Shown piece after piece: positions 25,547-33,476 of a DNA stretch of 64,000 nucleotides. The stretch lies in NCBI GenBank assembly GCA_963656065.1, contig CAVKGV010000009.1, forward strand, positions 43,177-107,176, given 5' to 3'. Position numbers and translations under genes: made by a program. Source of the stretch: Hallerella sp963656065. GTDB taxonomy: Bacteria; Fibrobacterota; Fibrobacteria; Fibrobacterales; Fibrobacteraceae. The notes under the pieces are model-generated. The model was given only the letters and a program-made list of their open reading frames with translations, was not told where the DNA came from and ran no database searches. Every line of letters starts with the position of its first letter. The stretch's first letter is position 1.

Positions 25547-28066
25547 TTACAGAAGAGGCTTTGTAAGCGGGAATGCGTACAGCAGCCGTTTTGGCGATGT
25601 ACAGAATAGCGTGTTGTCTAGGATGAACGGCGTTCCTGCGCCTCCGGGAGTGAAAAAGCGCTTTTCGACCGTGCCCTTGGGAAGGGAAATTTGCGCGATG
25701 TGGGACTGTTGATCGATATAGAGATAATTTCCGTTTACGACGGGATTCGTATAGACGGAGTTTCTCCCGGCAAAGGTCCAGATGGCGTCTTGGGCGGTTT
25801 GACCGTATAGGCTGATTTTTTGGTCGGCAAGACTTGCCAGGAGATATTTGGCGCTTCCTATCGGAACCCATTGGAGGGAAAGGACTGTGGAACTAGTCGG
25901 GAACGCCTGCACCGGCTTCTGGGATTCCGGCGTGTATATCCGGATTTCGTTTTGGTCGGTTGCGACGGCTACTGTCGAATCGGTGAGAGCCATCACCGAG
26001 ATGTTCGCTCCCGATTCAATCATAGGCTTTGAATTTTGTCCGGTCGCTTCGCTGACGAACCCGAGTGAACCTTCGAGGCTCGAAACGGCGATGTTCCCCT
26101 TGGAGATGTCGAAGAGGAATGGGAGCGCAAATAGTTTTCGGGCCCAGGCGATATCGTAATTCGGGGGGAGAAGCTTGATCAGGTAGCCGTTCCACGTGGA
26201 AACGTAGATGACGCTTTCATGAAATTTTATCTGGAACGGTTTTCCGGGCAGTTCGCTGTAGCGCGTTTTTCCGTTTGGGGAAAGATCGTGAATCTGCAGG
26301 CGAAATCCGTTCGCGATGGCGAGCTTTGCATTGTCGTTAGAGAGGACGGGACTGGTTTCGAGAAGTCCCAGGTTTTTGCTCCAGCGGACGTTTCCCGAGG
26401 ACGGGTCCAGGGCGAGGAGTTTCTGGGCGGCAGGGTCGATGGTGAACAGGGTGTGGCCTGCGCTGAAAATGTTCGGGTAGGATGTTCGCGGTGACAGGGG
26501 GAGAAAATGGACGTAGGAGGCTCCGATGATTTTGGCGTAATGGGAAAGAATGGATGCGCCTGCCCGTTTATCCCCGAATGAGTAGCGAACGGCGTCGGAC
26601 CAGGCTTCTGCGCGTTTCTTTTCGTCGGCTCCGATGCGTTCGAGGTTTACGGCGTATAGATAGCTGGCTGTCGGGTTTCCCGGTTCGAGCTTTCGGGTGG
26701 AATCGACGAATGCTTCCATTTCTTGCCAGTCACCAGCATCTTTCGCCTTGATTGCGTTTTCCGCAAAGCGCTGGGAGAGAAGGGGACGACCTCCGTAGTG
26801 AAGCGCGTTAAGTGTGAGAAGTTCGCCTTTTTCGAAGGGAAGAAACAGAAGACCTTGGTCTTGAAACGGTTTTGCTGCGAGAGGTTTTCCGAAGTGATAA
26901 TGCCAGAGTGGCCTTAGAGCGGTATCAACGACGGAGAGCGCGCCTTCCTTGGAAAAGATTCCGAGTGTCCCGCGCGCTATCGGATACAGTTTTTCCCCGT
27001 CGATGGACGATTTGGCCAGTTCGGTTCCCGATTCGGGGGCGAGAAGTTTCAGTTTCCCGTCGCTTTCGAGGACGGCGAGCTTTCCTTCGAAAAATACGGC
27101 ATCCTCTATCGGATTCCCTGAATTTTTCCAAAGATAGGCGCTGCTTGATTGCGGGCGAAAATACCAGAACGTATTGGCGGACGAGACAAAGATTCCGTTA
27201 TCGGAAAGAAGGGTTTTCTGGATGGGGTCTATCAGGGAGAGCGTCTGCTTTTCCGCTCCGGATTCCGCATCGAACAGGTGAAGTGCGTTGTCCGGGCAGC
27301 TGACGACAAACGCATTTTGCGGCTGATAGAATCCGACGGGAGAGCATCCTCGGAAGCGGTTTTCGACGGAAAATCGAAGCCCTTCGTTTACGGCGAACGC
27401 GAAAGTCTTGTCGGTGATGACAAATGCGCCGATTCCCGGTAAGGGGGAAACGCTGGAAATGGCGGAATCGAAATGGTAAGAATGGACCGGCAGTCTGGAA
27501 TCTTTGGGCTGGAAATGGAGCGTCTGCGTATTTTCGTCCGAGAACCAGATGCCGCCCGGTGTGACGGCAAGAATCTTCGCTCTCTCGGAAAGGAACGTGG
27601 GAACCGAGACGAATTTCTCGTTGTGCAGGCTGTAAAGCTGGTTGTTGGAAAGCAGGATGGATGGATGCTTGCCGTTGAATGTTTCCTGGATGGCCGCTGC
27701 GAATTTTGTCTTGTCGAGGATTAGGCGCTCGGGGAACGTGTCGAGGCTCTCTATCCGGCTGGCGAGAAAGTAGGCGTCTCTGGCGTTTGCGGGGTTGATG
27801 AGCGCTTGCTTGTAGTAGAATGTTGCATTTAGCGGGCTTTGGGAAAGTTCCTGGATTTTTCCCAAAAGGAAAAACGCCTTGCTCTTGTCTTCGTCGTCCC
27901 CTTCGATGGATATGCGGGAAAGCAGATCCTGCGCATCGGTGAAATTTCCCTTGATTTCGAACTGATAGACCGCTTCGTAGAGTTCCTTGTCCATACGCGA
28001 GGAAAACGCCTCGGCGGCAAGGAGGCAAATCAGGAATGCGAAACGGAAAATCGGGAATCGAAGCAT
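25547..28066 (-). CDS. Exported TPR plus beta-propeller (PQQ-like) repeat protein
   Basis: An 839-residue protein with a signal peptide (about 1-22, ending AEAFSS). Residues about 25-110 form TPR-like helices (LYEAVYQFEIKGNFTDAQDLL, FLLGKIQELSQSPLNATFYYKQAL). The remainder is a series of beta-propeller blades with PQQ/quinoprotein-type repeats (WSKNLGLLETSPVLS, IWTFAGRNSVYTNPVVNG). It probably folds as two propellers in the periplasm, as BamB-like scaffolds do, but no specific role can be assigned. The start forms a TAATG overlap with the response regulator stop. It is therefore the last gene of the LysM/sensor operon. Confidence 0.8.
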   Translation of the reverse strand: MLRFPIFRFAFLICLLAAEAFSSRMDKELYEAVYQFEIKGNFTDAQDLLSRISIEGDDEDKSKAFFLLGKIQELSQSPLNATFYYKQALINPANARDAYFLASRIESLDTFPERLILDKTKFAAAIQETFNGKHPSILLSNNQLYSLHNEKFVSVPTFLSERAKILAVTPGGIWFSDENTQTLHFQPKDSRLPVHSYHFDSAISSVSPLPGIGAFVITDKTFAFAVNEGLRFSVENRFRGCSPVGFYQPQNAFVVSCPDNALHLFDAESGAEKQTLSLIDPIQKTLLSDNGIFVSSANTFWYFRPQSSSAYLWKNSGNPIEDAVFFEGKLAVLESDGKLKLLAPESGTELAKSSIDGEKLYPIARGTLGIFSKEGALSVVDTALRPLWHYHFGKPLAAKPFQDQGLLFLPFEKGELLTLNALHYGGRPLLSQRFAENAIKAKDAGDWQEMEAFVDSTRKLEPGNPTASYLYAVNLERIGADEKKRAEAWSDAVRYSFGDKRAGASILSHYAKIIGASYVHFLPLSPRTSYPNIFSAGHTLFTIDPAAQKLLALDPSSGNVRWSKNLGLLETSPVLSNDNAKLAIANGFRLQIHDLSPNGKTRYSELPGKPFQIKFHESVIYVSTWNGYLIKLLPPNYDIAWARKLFALPFLFDISKGNIAVSSLEGSLGFVSEATGQNSKPMIESGANISVMALTDSTVAVATDQNEIRIYTPESQKPVQAFPTSSTVLSLQWVPIGSAKYLLASLADQKISLYGQTAQDAIWTFAGRNSVYTNPVVNGNYLYIDQQSHIAQISLPKGTVEKRFFTPGGAGTPFILDNTLFCTSPKRLLYAFPLTKPLL

Positions 28067-28782
28067 TAGACGTCGAACTTGTAACCGGCTCCGCGGATGG
28101 AGAGGATGATTTTCGGATTCGCCTGGTCGTCTTCGAGCTTCTTGCGGAGATTGACGATGTGGTTGTCTATCGTGCGGGTAGAAGGCATGTTGTCCGCCGT
28201 GTATCCCCAGATGTCCTGCAAAAGGTCTTCGCGCAGGATGACCTCGCCGCGTTTTCCCCAGAAATACTTGAGAATCTGGAATTCTCGGGCGGACAGCTCG
28301 ATGGGAACGCCGTTTTTGCTCGCTTCGTATTTTTTGAAGTCGAGATGGATGTTGCCGAAATCTACGGCATCCTGTCCGGTCTGGGCTTCCGATGGGTTCG
28401 ATGAACCGGTGCGCGGACCGCGCCGCAAGAAGGCCTTGACTCGTGCGAGGAGTTCGAGAATGGAAAATGGCTTCGTCACATAGTCATCCGCGCCCATTTC
28501 GAGCCCTGTCACCTTGGATGTTTCTTCCGTCTTGGCGGTGAGCATGATAATGAACGTATCGGGATGTTTCTTGCGGATGTAACGGCAAACTTCAAAGCCG
28601 CTTTTCTTGGGAATCATCAGGTCGAGAATGACCAGGTCCGGGAGAAACGAATCCGCTTTTTCGATGGCCTCGTCGCCGTCGCCTGCGGTTTCCACCGTGT
28701 AGTTTTCCAGTTCAAAGTTGTCCTTGAGACCTAGCCGGATGATTTCTTCGTCTTCGACAATGAGAATTTTCCTGTTTTCCAT
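28066..28782 (-). CDS. OmpR/PhoB-family response regulator
   Basis: A 238-residue two-component regulator. The receiver domain (about 4-118) has the acidic pair in VEDEE, the phospho-acceptor aspartate in LVILDLMIPKKSG, the conserved threonine in MLTAKTEE, and lysine in DDYVTKPF. The winged-helix DNA-binding domain (about 140-236) ends RTIDNHIVNLRKKLE...IRGAGYKFDV. It overlaps the upstream histidine kinase gene by one nt (TAATG), so the two are surely a cognate pair. Target genes are unknown; the co-operonic LysM and propeller proteins point to the cell envelope. Confidence 0.95.
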   Translation of the reverse strand: MENRKILIVEDEEIIRLGLKDNFELENYTVETAGDGDEAIEKADSFLPDLVILDLMIPKKSGFEVCRYIRKKHPDTFIIMLTAKTEETSKVTGLEMGADDYVTKPFSILELLARVKAFLRRGPRTGSSNPSEAQTGQDAVDFGNIHLDFKKYEASKNGVPIELSAREFQILKYFWGKRGEVILREDLLQDIWGYTADNMPSTRTIDNHIVNLRKKLEDDQANPKIILSIRGAGYKFDV

Positions 28783-30830
28783 TATTCTACCTTTTTGAAC
28801 TTGACCGTAAAAGTCGAACCCTTGCCGGGATGGCTTTGCACGGAAACGCTTGCCTTGTGGGCTTCTGCCACGCGCTTGACGATGGCCAGTCCGAGACCAG
28901 AGCCTTTGGTACTGCGGGTCATTTCGTCACCGACGCGGTAGAAGTCGTTAAAGATATTCTTTTGCTCGGCAGAGGCTATCCCTATGCCGGTATCCGCTAC
29001 AGAAAATACGATTTTTTCGCTCTCTTCGAAAACCCGGATATGCACTTTTCCCGGGGGATTTGTGTATTTGATGGCGTTTTCGATCAGTCCCTGTGCCAGG
29101 CTGTAGAGTGCGGTGAAGTCTCCCATGACGAAGCATCCGGGGGCGAGTTCCTTCGTCATCGTGAGTCCGCGGTTATCCGCCTGGTCGAGGATCGCTTCGT
29201 AAACCTTTGATACGCATTCCGAAAGGTCGAGCCGTTCCCAGCGGAAAGTCTGCTTGCCGGTTTCCATTCTCGTGTAGCTGAGGATGGCGCCTATCAGATT
29301 TTCTAATCGGGTGGATTCCTTGCCGATGAGCTTTGCATATTCCGCGCACTTTTCGATTTTCTGGACGCGCCCGCCCGAAATCATTTCGGCAAACATCTTG
29401 ATGGACGTGAGCGGCGTCTTGAGCTCGTGGGAAACCGAGGAGAGGAAGTTTGTCTTCATCGAGATGAGCTTCCGTTCCTGGGAAATGGTCTTGAAGATGA
29501 AGAATGATCCGAGGATTACAGTCAGCAGGGAAAATGCGACAAGGCCCGAAAGCTGGAACATCTTTTGACGGGCTTCGCTGTAAAGTTCCTGGGAGGAACG
29601 TTTATACAGGGTGAGAGTCCAGCCGAGGCTTTCGCCGAGTTCCATCTGCTTTGAAATCTGGACTTCCGGATTTTGCGTCTTTCCCAGAATGACGGAATCG
29701 TGTTCGTCGGTAATCGTGTAGGCGACGTCTTTCCATTCACGGGCTGTTTCGGCGAGTTTTTTGCAAATCCGTTCCTTGTAGGCGTCCCTGTCGATAAGGC
29801 CGATGACGACCTGGTCTCCGGAAAGCCACGGGTAGGCCATGCGGAAGAAAAGGCGGTTGTCGTCCTGCTTGTAAAAGATGCCGTTTTTTGTCGGTTGCGG
29901 ATCTTCGGCAAATTGCGTAAGAAAATTCCGGTGGGACGCAAAAATTTCCGCGTGTTCGAGCTGTCTGTTCAGATTTTCGCGCAGGTTCCAAAATGCGTCG
30001 CGCTTTTCCTTGCTGAGTTCCTCGAACGAGAGAATCTGGCTGATGGCGTTTTCAAAAAAGAACTTGGCACTTCCGAGGTCTTGCAGCGTTTCGCCTTCCA
30101 GAAATTCGGAAAAGAGAAAAAGACAGTAGTTTTCTGCGGCGGAATGTTTTTTCTGCTCCACGAAAATTTCGAATTTGAGCATAAAGAGCGATTTCGAAAG
30201 GTCGGTCTGCAGGTATCCGTGGGCTTCGGGATGGCGCTCGAGGATATCGATGATGTGGAGCGCTTCTTCGTAATTTTTTTGGCGGTAGCGCAGCCGGAGA
30301 ATTCCGAGCAGGTTCAGGACGTTGTCCTTCTTGGACAGGTAGGGTGTCCGCAAGAGGAGGGCCGATCGCGCATAGTCAATCTTGTCCGGATTTAAGCCCG
30401 CGACTTCTCCGCGGAGAAGTTTTTGTTCAATTTCTCCGGGGACCGTTGTCGGCGGAGCGGGCCATGCCGGGTGGCTTGAAATGGAAATGCTCGGATAGAC
30501 AAGCCTGTTTTCGTTGAAGAGAAAGATCGCGGTGATTCCTTGCACTTTTTTAAAGGAGACCGCGTTTCCGAATTCGAGAAGCTTTTGCGGTTGTTCGTAA
30601 AGGAACTGCGAGGCGTTCTTGGTATCCTTCAGAATGTCCTGCTGCTCTTTTTGGACTGTCTGGACCGCTTGTTTTGAAAAGGAAACTTGCGCGTCTTCGA
30701 AGTTCTTTTCGGCGAGGAGCCGCTCGCTTTGGACATTGCGAAAACTGAGGATGGCGAGAATTGCTGTCGGAATGATGATTCCGCCGAAAAAAAGCGCAAT
30801 GAAAATGCGGTTGTTCTTCGGAAGTTTCAC
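28782..30830 (-). CDS. Sensor histidine kinase with large periplasmic sensor region
   Basis: A 682-residue membrane kinase. TM1 (about 9-27) and TM2 (about 430-450) bracket an unusually large region of about 400 residues with helical, TPR-like stretches (NYEEALHIIDILERHP, AAENYCLFLFSEFLEG) and no domain I recognise. After TM2 come HisKA with the phospho-histidine in FLSSVSHELKTPLTS, the N box ENAIKYT, G1 DTGIGIA and G2 GSGLGLAI. The GTG start at 30830 has GGAG six nt upstream. It lies 13 nt after the 54-residue membrane protein gene. The sensed signal is unknown. Confidence 0.95.
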   Translation of the reverse strand: MKLPKNNRIFIALFFGGIIIPTAILAILSFRNVQSERLLAEKNFEDAQVSFSKQAVQTVQKEQQDILKDTKNASQFLYEQPQKLLEFGNAVSFKKVQGITAIFLFNENRLVYPSISISSHPAWPAPPTTVPGEIEQKLLRGEVAGLNPDKIDYARSALLLRTPYLSKKDNVLNLLGILRLRYRQKNYEEALHIIDILERHPEAHGYLQTDLSKSLFMLKFEIFVEQKKHSAAENYCLFLFSEFLEGETLQDLGSAKFFFENAISQILSFEELSKEKRDAFWNLRENLNRQLEHAEIFASHRNFLTQFAEDPQPTKNGIFYKQDDNRLFFRMAYPWLSGDQVVIGLIDRDAYKERICKKLAETAREWKDVAYTITDEHDSVILGKTQNPEVQISKQMELGESLGWTLTLYKRSSQELYSEARQKMFQLSGLVAFSLLTVILGSFFIFKTISQERKLISMKTNFLSSVSHELKTPLTSIKMFAEMISGGRVQKIEKCAEYAKLIGKESTRLENLIGAILSYTRMETGKQTFRWERLDLSECVSKVYEAILDQADNRGLTMTKELAPGCFVMGDFTALYSLAQGLIENAIKYTNPPGKVHIRVFEESEKIVFSVADTGIGIASAEQKNIFNDFYRVGDEMTRSTKGSGLGLAIVKRVAEAHKASVSVQSHPGKGSTFTVKFKKVE

Positions 30831-30843
30831 GGTTCGCTCCGGA

Positions 30844-31008
30844 TCAGTAGAGAAGCCGGACCAGGGAAGAGAGCTTTTCCTGCCCGAGAAATTCTGCGGC
30901 CCGATCCGCTACCGGCGGACTTGCGATGAAGACTACGCTTATTGCAAGGAGAATGGCGACGGATGTCGCTAAAAGGAATAGTCCGACTACCACCAGCCGA
31001 GGTTTCAT
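30844..31008 (-). CDS. Small single-span membrane protein (54 aa)
   Basis: This short frame encodes MKPRLVVVGLFLLATSVAIL followed by LAISVVFIASPP. It therefore has one long hydrophobic helix (about residues 5-29) with a positive N-terminus and a 24-residue amphipathic tail. The ATG overlaps the stop of the LysM gene as ATGA, and the stop lies 13 nt before the histidine kinase start. This position in a fully coupled operon makes a real gene likely. It could be a small regulator or membrane partner of the kinase, but that is conjecture. Confidence 0.65.
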   Translation of the reverse strand: MKPRLVVVGLFLLATSVAILLAISVVFIASPPVADRAAEFLGQEKLSSLVRLLY

Positions 31009-32168
31009 GGTGCAAGCTTTGCCTTATGCGTAATCGAGACCAGGTTGCCGTATTGGATGCGCCTGTCGCCGTAATAGGCTTCGCGGATGAGAATTACGGA
31101 ATGCGTGGATGTCAGGCTCGTGACGATTCCCCGGGCGAGAAGGCGCGGAGGAATCAGGGAATCCGAAAGATCCTTTTCCCAGATGGCGACGCCATCGCCT
31201 AGGCTGTAGCCGTCGCTTTTTCCGCGGTCTATCATGACGTATCCGTATGGGCCTATGGCGAGGTTTTTTTCAAGCGCATAGCGGACGATTGCCATGCTGT
31301 CTAGCGATACGGATTTGACTTCGCTGTAGCCTTCGACATTGATGGGCTTCGGGGGAGCTTGCAGGCGGGCTTTGGCGTATTCGATCTTGATTTCCCGCAT
31401 ACTCTGGAGAAGCACCGCCCGGGAAAGCGTATCGCCTACATCGGTGATTTTCGCAAGTCCCGTGTAGCGGAGGACCGCCGTTTTTTCCTTTGCTCGGGTC
31501 TTTGTCTCGGGAAGCATGGCGGGTCTAGCGTCCCAGATTTCCACGATGGCGCCGACGGTTGCCTTGGGCGACGTGTTCATGCCGATTCCGAGGACCATTT
31601 CCGTTTCGGGAATGTGCACGAGAGGTTCGCGCTTTTCTCCGGACTTGACGGTGAACCAGGAATCGTCCGACTTGAGGCTGTCCGGAGAGAGGAGCATCGG
31701 CGAAAGGACCTGGTAATAACCGTTGAAAATCTTGGGCTCGGAACGCTGCGCATAATAGTAAGAGATGCCCTTCTGCTTTGCGGGCTTTTCCTTTTTCGAA
31801 GCGTCGTCGGAAAGACTGCCGAGCATCTTGGCGAAGTGTTCGTTCTGGTCGGCGGAAGCGCATCCGCTCGGAGCGGAAACTCCTTTCGGGAGCGAAGAGT
31901 CTCGTGCGGTTTCTGCACAGGGGAGAGGCTTCGGTTTTTCCGTTTTGGCGCTGTCCGGGGCTTCACCGAGATAGATGGAATCTCCCGGATAGATCCAATG
32001 CGGGTCTTGGATGTGGCGGTTGTTTTCCCACAGGTCAGGCCACGCGAAAGGGTTGTTCAGGTATTCATCGGAAATATCCCAGAGGGTGTCTCCCTGCTTG
32101 ACGAAATAAGCGCTCGCCGCGATAGCGACAAGTCCGAGAGCGATGGAAATGCTTTGAATGTGCCTCAT
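31005..32168 (-). CDS. LysM-domain exported protein
   Basis: A protein of about 387 residues. An N-terminal signal/anchor (SIALGLVAIAASAYF) runs directly into a LysM module, V-K-Q-G-D-T-L-W-D-I-S-D-E-Y ... WIYPGDSIYLG (about 23-75), which binds the glycan of peptidoglycan. A low-complexity linker follows (about 75-150), then a beta-rich region (about 150-385) with repeated ...AIVEIWDARPA / GDGVAIWEKD-type strands, possibly two or more barrel-like repeats. The ATG at 32168 follows TAAATT by 7 nt and has no ribosome-binding site. It probably begins the operon LysM - 54 aa - kinase - regulator - propeller, so peptidoglycan state might be the sensed condition (inference). Confidence 0.82.
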   Translation of the reverse strand: MRHIQSISIALGLVAIAASAYFVKQGDTLWDISDEYLNNPFAWPDLWENNRHIQDPHWIYPGDSIYLGEAPDSAKTEKPKPLPCAETARDSSLPKGVSAPSGCASADQNEHFAKMLGSLSDDASKKEKPAKQKGISYYYAQRSEPKIFNGYYQVLSPMLLSPDSLKSDDSWFTVKSGEKREPLVHIPETEMVLGIGMNTSPKATVGAIVEIWDARPAMLPETKTRAKEKTAVLRYTGLAKITDVGDTLSRAVLLQSMREIKIEYAKARLQAPPKPINVEGYSEVKSVSLDSMAIVRYALEKNLAIGPYGYVMIDRGKSDGYSLGDGVAIWEKDLSDSLIPPRLLARGIVTSLTSTHSVILIREAYYGDRRIQYGNLVSITHKAKLAP

Positions 32169-32175
32169 ATTTATC

Positions 32176-32181
32176 AATTTA
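32176..32181 (-). promoter_or_regulatory. -10-like box of the LysM operon (leaderless)
   Basis: TAAATT on the minus strand ends 7 nt before the ATG at 32168, with no Shine-Dalgarno sequence in between. Confidence 0.4.
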
Positions 32182-32204
32182 ATCTTTTTTTGGGCGGGAA
32201 ATTT

Positions 32205-33467
32205 TTAACGCCTGCGTTTTTGGCTGAAAAGAATTGTTCCCGTTTGCGACTTGTTTTCCGTTTCCTGGTTTTCGCGCGTCCGAATGACTTTTCCCTTGCG
32301 CAGTTCCCTACGGCCCAAAAGCCCTGCGCGGTCCGGGACGAAGAGCAGCAGAATCTGGATGCTCGGATTTCCCGGTTCAAGGTCCATCGGCACGATTTTT
32401 CGGAGCATGTATCCTTCGCGCCGAAAGCGCTTGATTTCCTGCACCGCGACCGTGAGGTTGGATGAGTTCAGGAGAATTCGCTCGGGCTGGCTTGCCGCGA
32501 TTTCCGGGATGACGTTTCCGGAAAGGGCTTTTCCGGCGGGCGGGTCGAGATAGATGGTCCACTTGCCTTCCTTGGATTTTCCCCGGAAGAATTTCGGGAA
32601 AAAGTCCCTGTCGATTGCCGTGTGGATATAGCGGACGTTCAGCGTCTGGCGGTCCATCGGGCGGATGTCGGCGGCAAAGCAGTCTTCGAAATCTTTTGCA
32701 AGAGCTTCTGCGATGTAGGCGGGACCTGCGAAACATTCGAGAAGCCGGTCGCCTTTTGCCGGGTGGATCATTTCGCGGATGCGTTTTGGAAGGCCTATCC
32801 AGGGACCCTTGCAGGCCGGAGCCCAGTCGATGATGTTGTATTTCTGGTCGGAGCCGCCGATGGGAATGAACCTGCTCCCGAATCCCTTGCGAAATTCGAT
32901 GTGGGCTCCCGGAAGCGGGTGCGCCGGATCGAATGTTTGCACCGGGCTGACCCGAATTTGGTGGCAGCAGAGGACGTCGCTTGAATGTTCGCGTTCGAGG
33001 TAGTCGAGGAAAGTCTTGAACTCGCGGGTCGCCTCTGCGGAATGCAGAATGTTTTGCACGGCGATGCCGAAACGTCCGTCACCCGTGGCGCGAAACCAGA
33101 TTTGGAGGATTGATCCGCGAAACTTGGAAAGGTGAGGCTTTCGGATTTGGCTATCGACATCGAGGACGAGCTTGGGAGGTTTTGCGCCTTTGAAAGGACC
33201 TTCGATAGAAAGGATGCGGTTGCCTTTGGACATGTGCTGCGAGAGAATGCGCCAATCGCAGGCATCTGCCTTGACGGGAACCGTGAACCAGCTTTGGATT
33301 TTTCCGGGAATCCGGTTTTCCGTTGCCCAGTTTTCGAGATAGGCGCGCTTTTCTTCTAGGGCGGTCGGAATCGGTCCGGGCGTTTTGGACGGTGTGTCGT
33401 TCTTCGGATTTGAATCGGTTTGCTTGCGGTTCCAGGAACCGCGGTTCTTGAAATTTCTTCTTTGCAT
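32205..33467 (-). CDS. TrmA/RlmD-like SAM methyltransferase family protein lacking the catalytic cysteine
   Basis: A 420-residue protein with basic termini (RRNFKNRG..., ...FSQKRRR) that suggest nucleic acid binding. A Rossmann methyltransferase core has a SAM loop LLECFAGPAYIAEAL (about 242-256) and a DPP motif (308-310). The segment ILLNSSNLTV...EIKRF..EGY...PMDLEPG aligns with the end of the RNA m5U methyltransferases RumA/TrmA. Their catalytic S-C-N-P is S335-S336-N337-L338 here, and the terminal HxE base motif is also gone. m5U chemistry by the usual mechanism is therefore unlikely. It could methylate another atom or bind RNA only. It starts 9 nt after the primase/RepA-like gene. Confidence 0.7.
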   Translation of the reverse strand: MQRRNFKNRGSWNRKQTDSNPKNDTPSKTPGPIPTALEEKRAYLENWATENRIPGKIQSWFTVPVKADACDWRILSQHMSKGNRILSIEGPFKGAKPPKLVLDVDSQIRKPHLSKFRGSILQIWFRATGDGRFGIAVQNILHSAEATREFKTFLDYLEREHSSDVLCCHQIRVSPVQTFDPAHPLPGAHIEFRKGFGSRFIPIGGSDQKYNIIDWAPACKGPWIGLPKRIREMIHPAKGDRLLECFAGPAYIAEALAKDFEDCFAADIRPMDRQTLNVRYIHTAIDRDFFPKFFRGKSKEGKWTIYLDPPAGKALSGNVIPEIAASQPERILLNSSNLTVAVQEIKRFRREGYMLRKIVPMDLEPGNPSIQILLLFVPDRAGLLGRRELRKGKVIRTRENQETENKSQTGTILFSQKRRR

Positions 33468-33476
33468 AGTTTTTGC

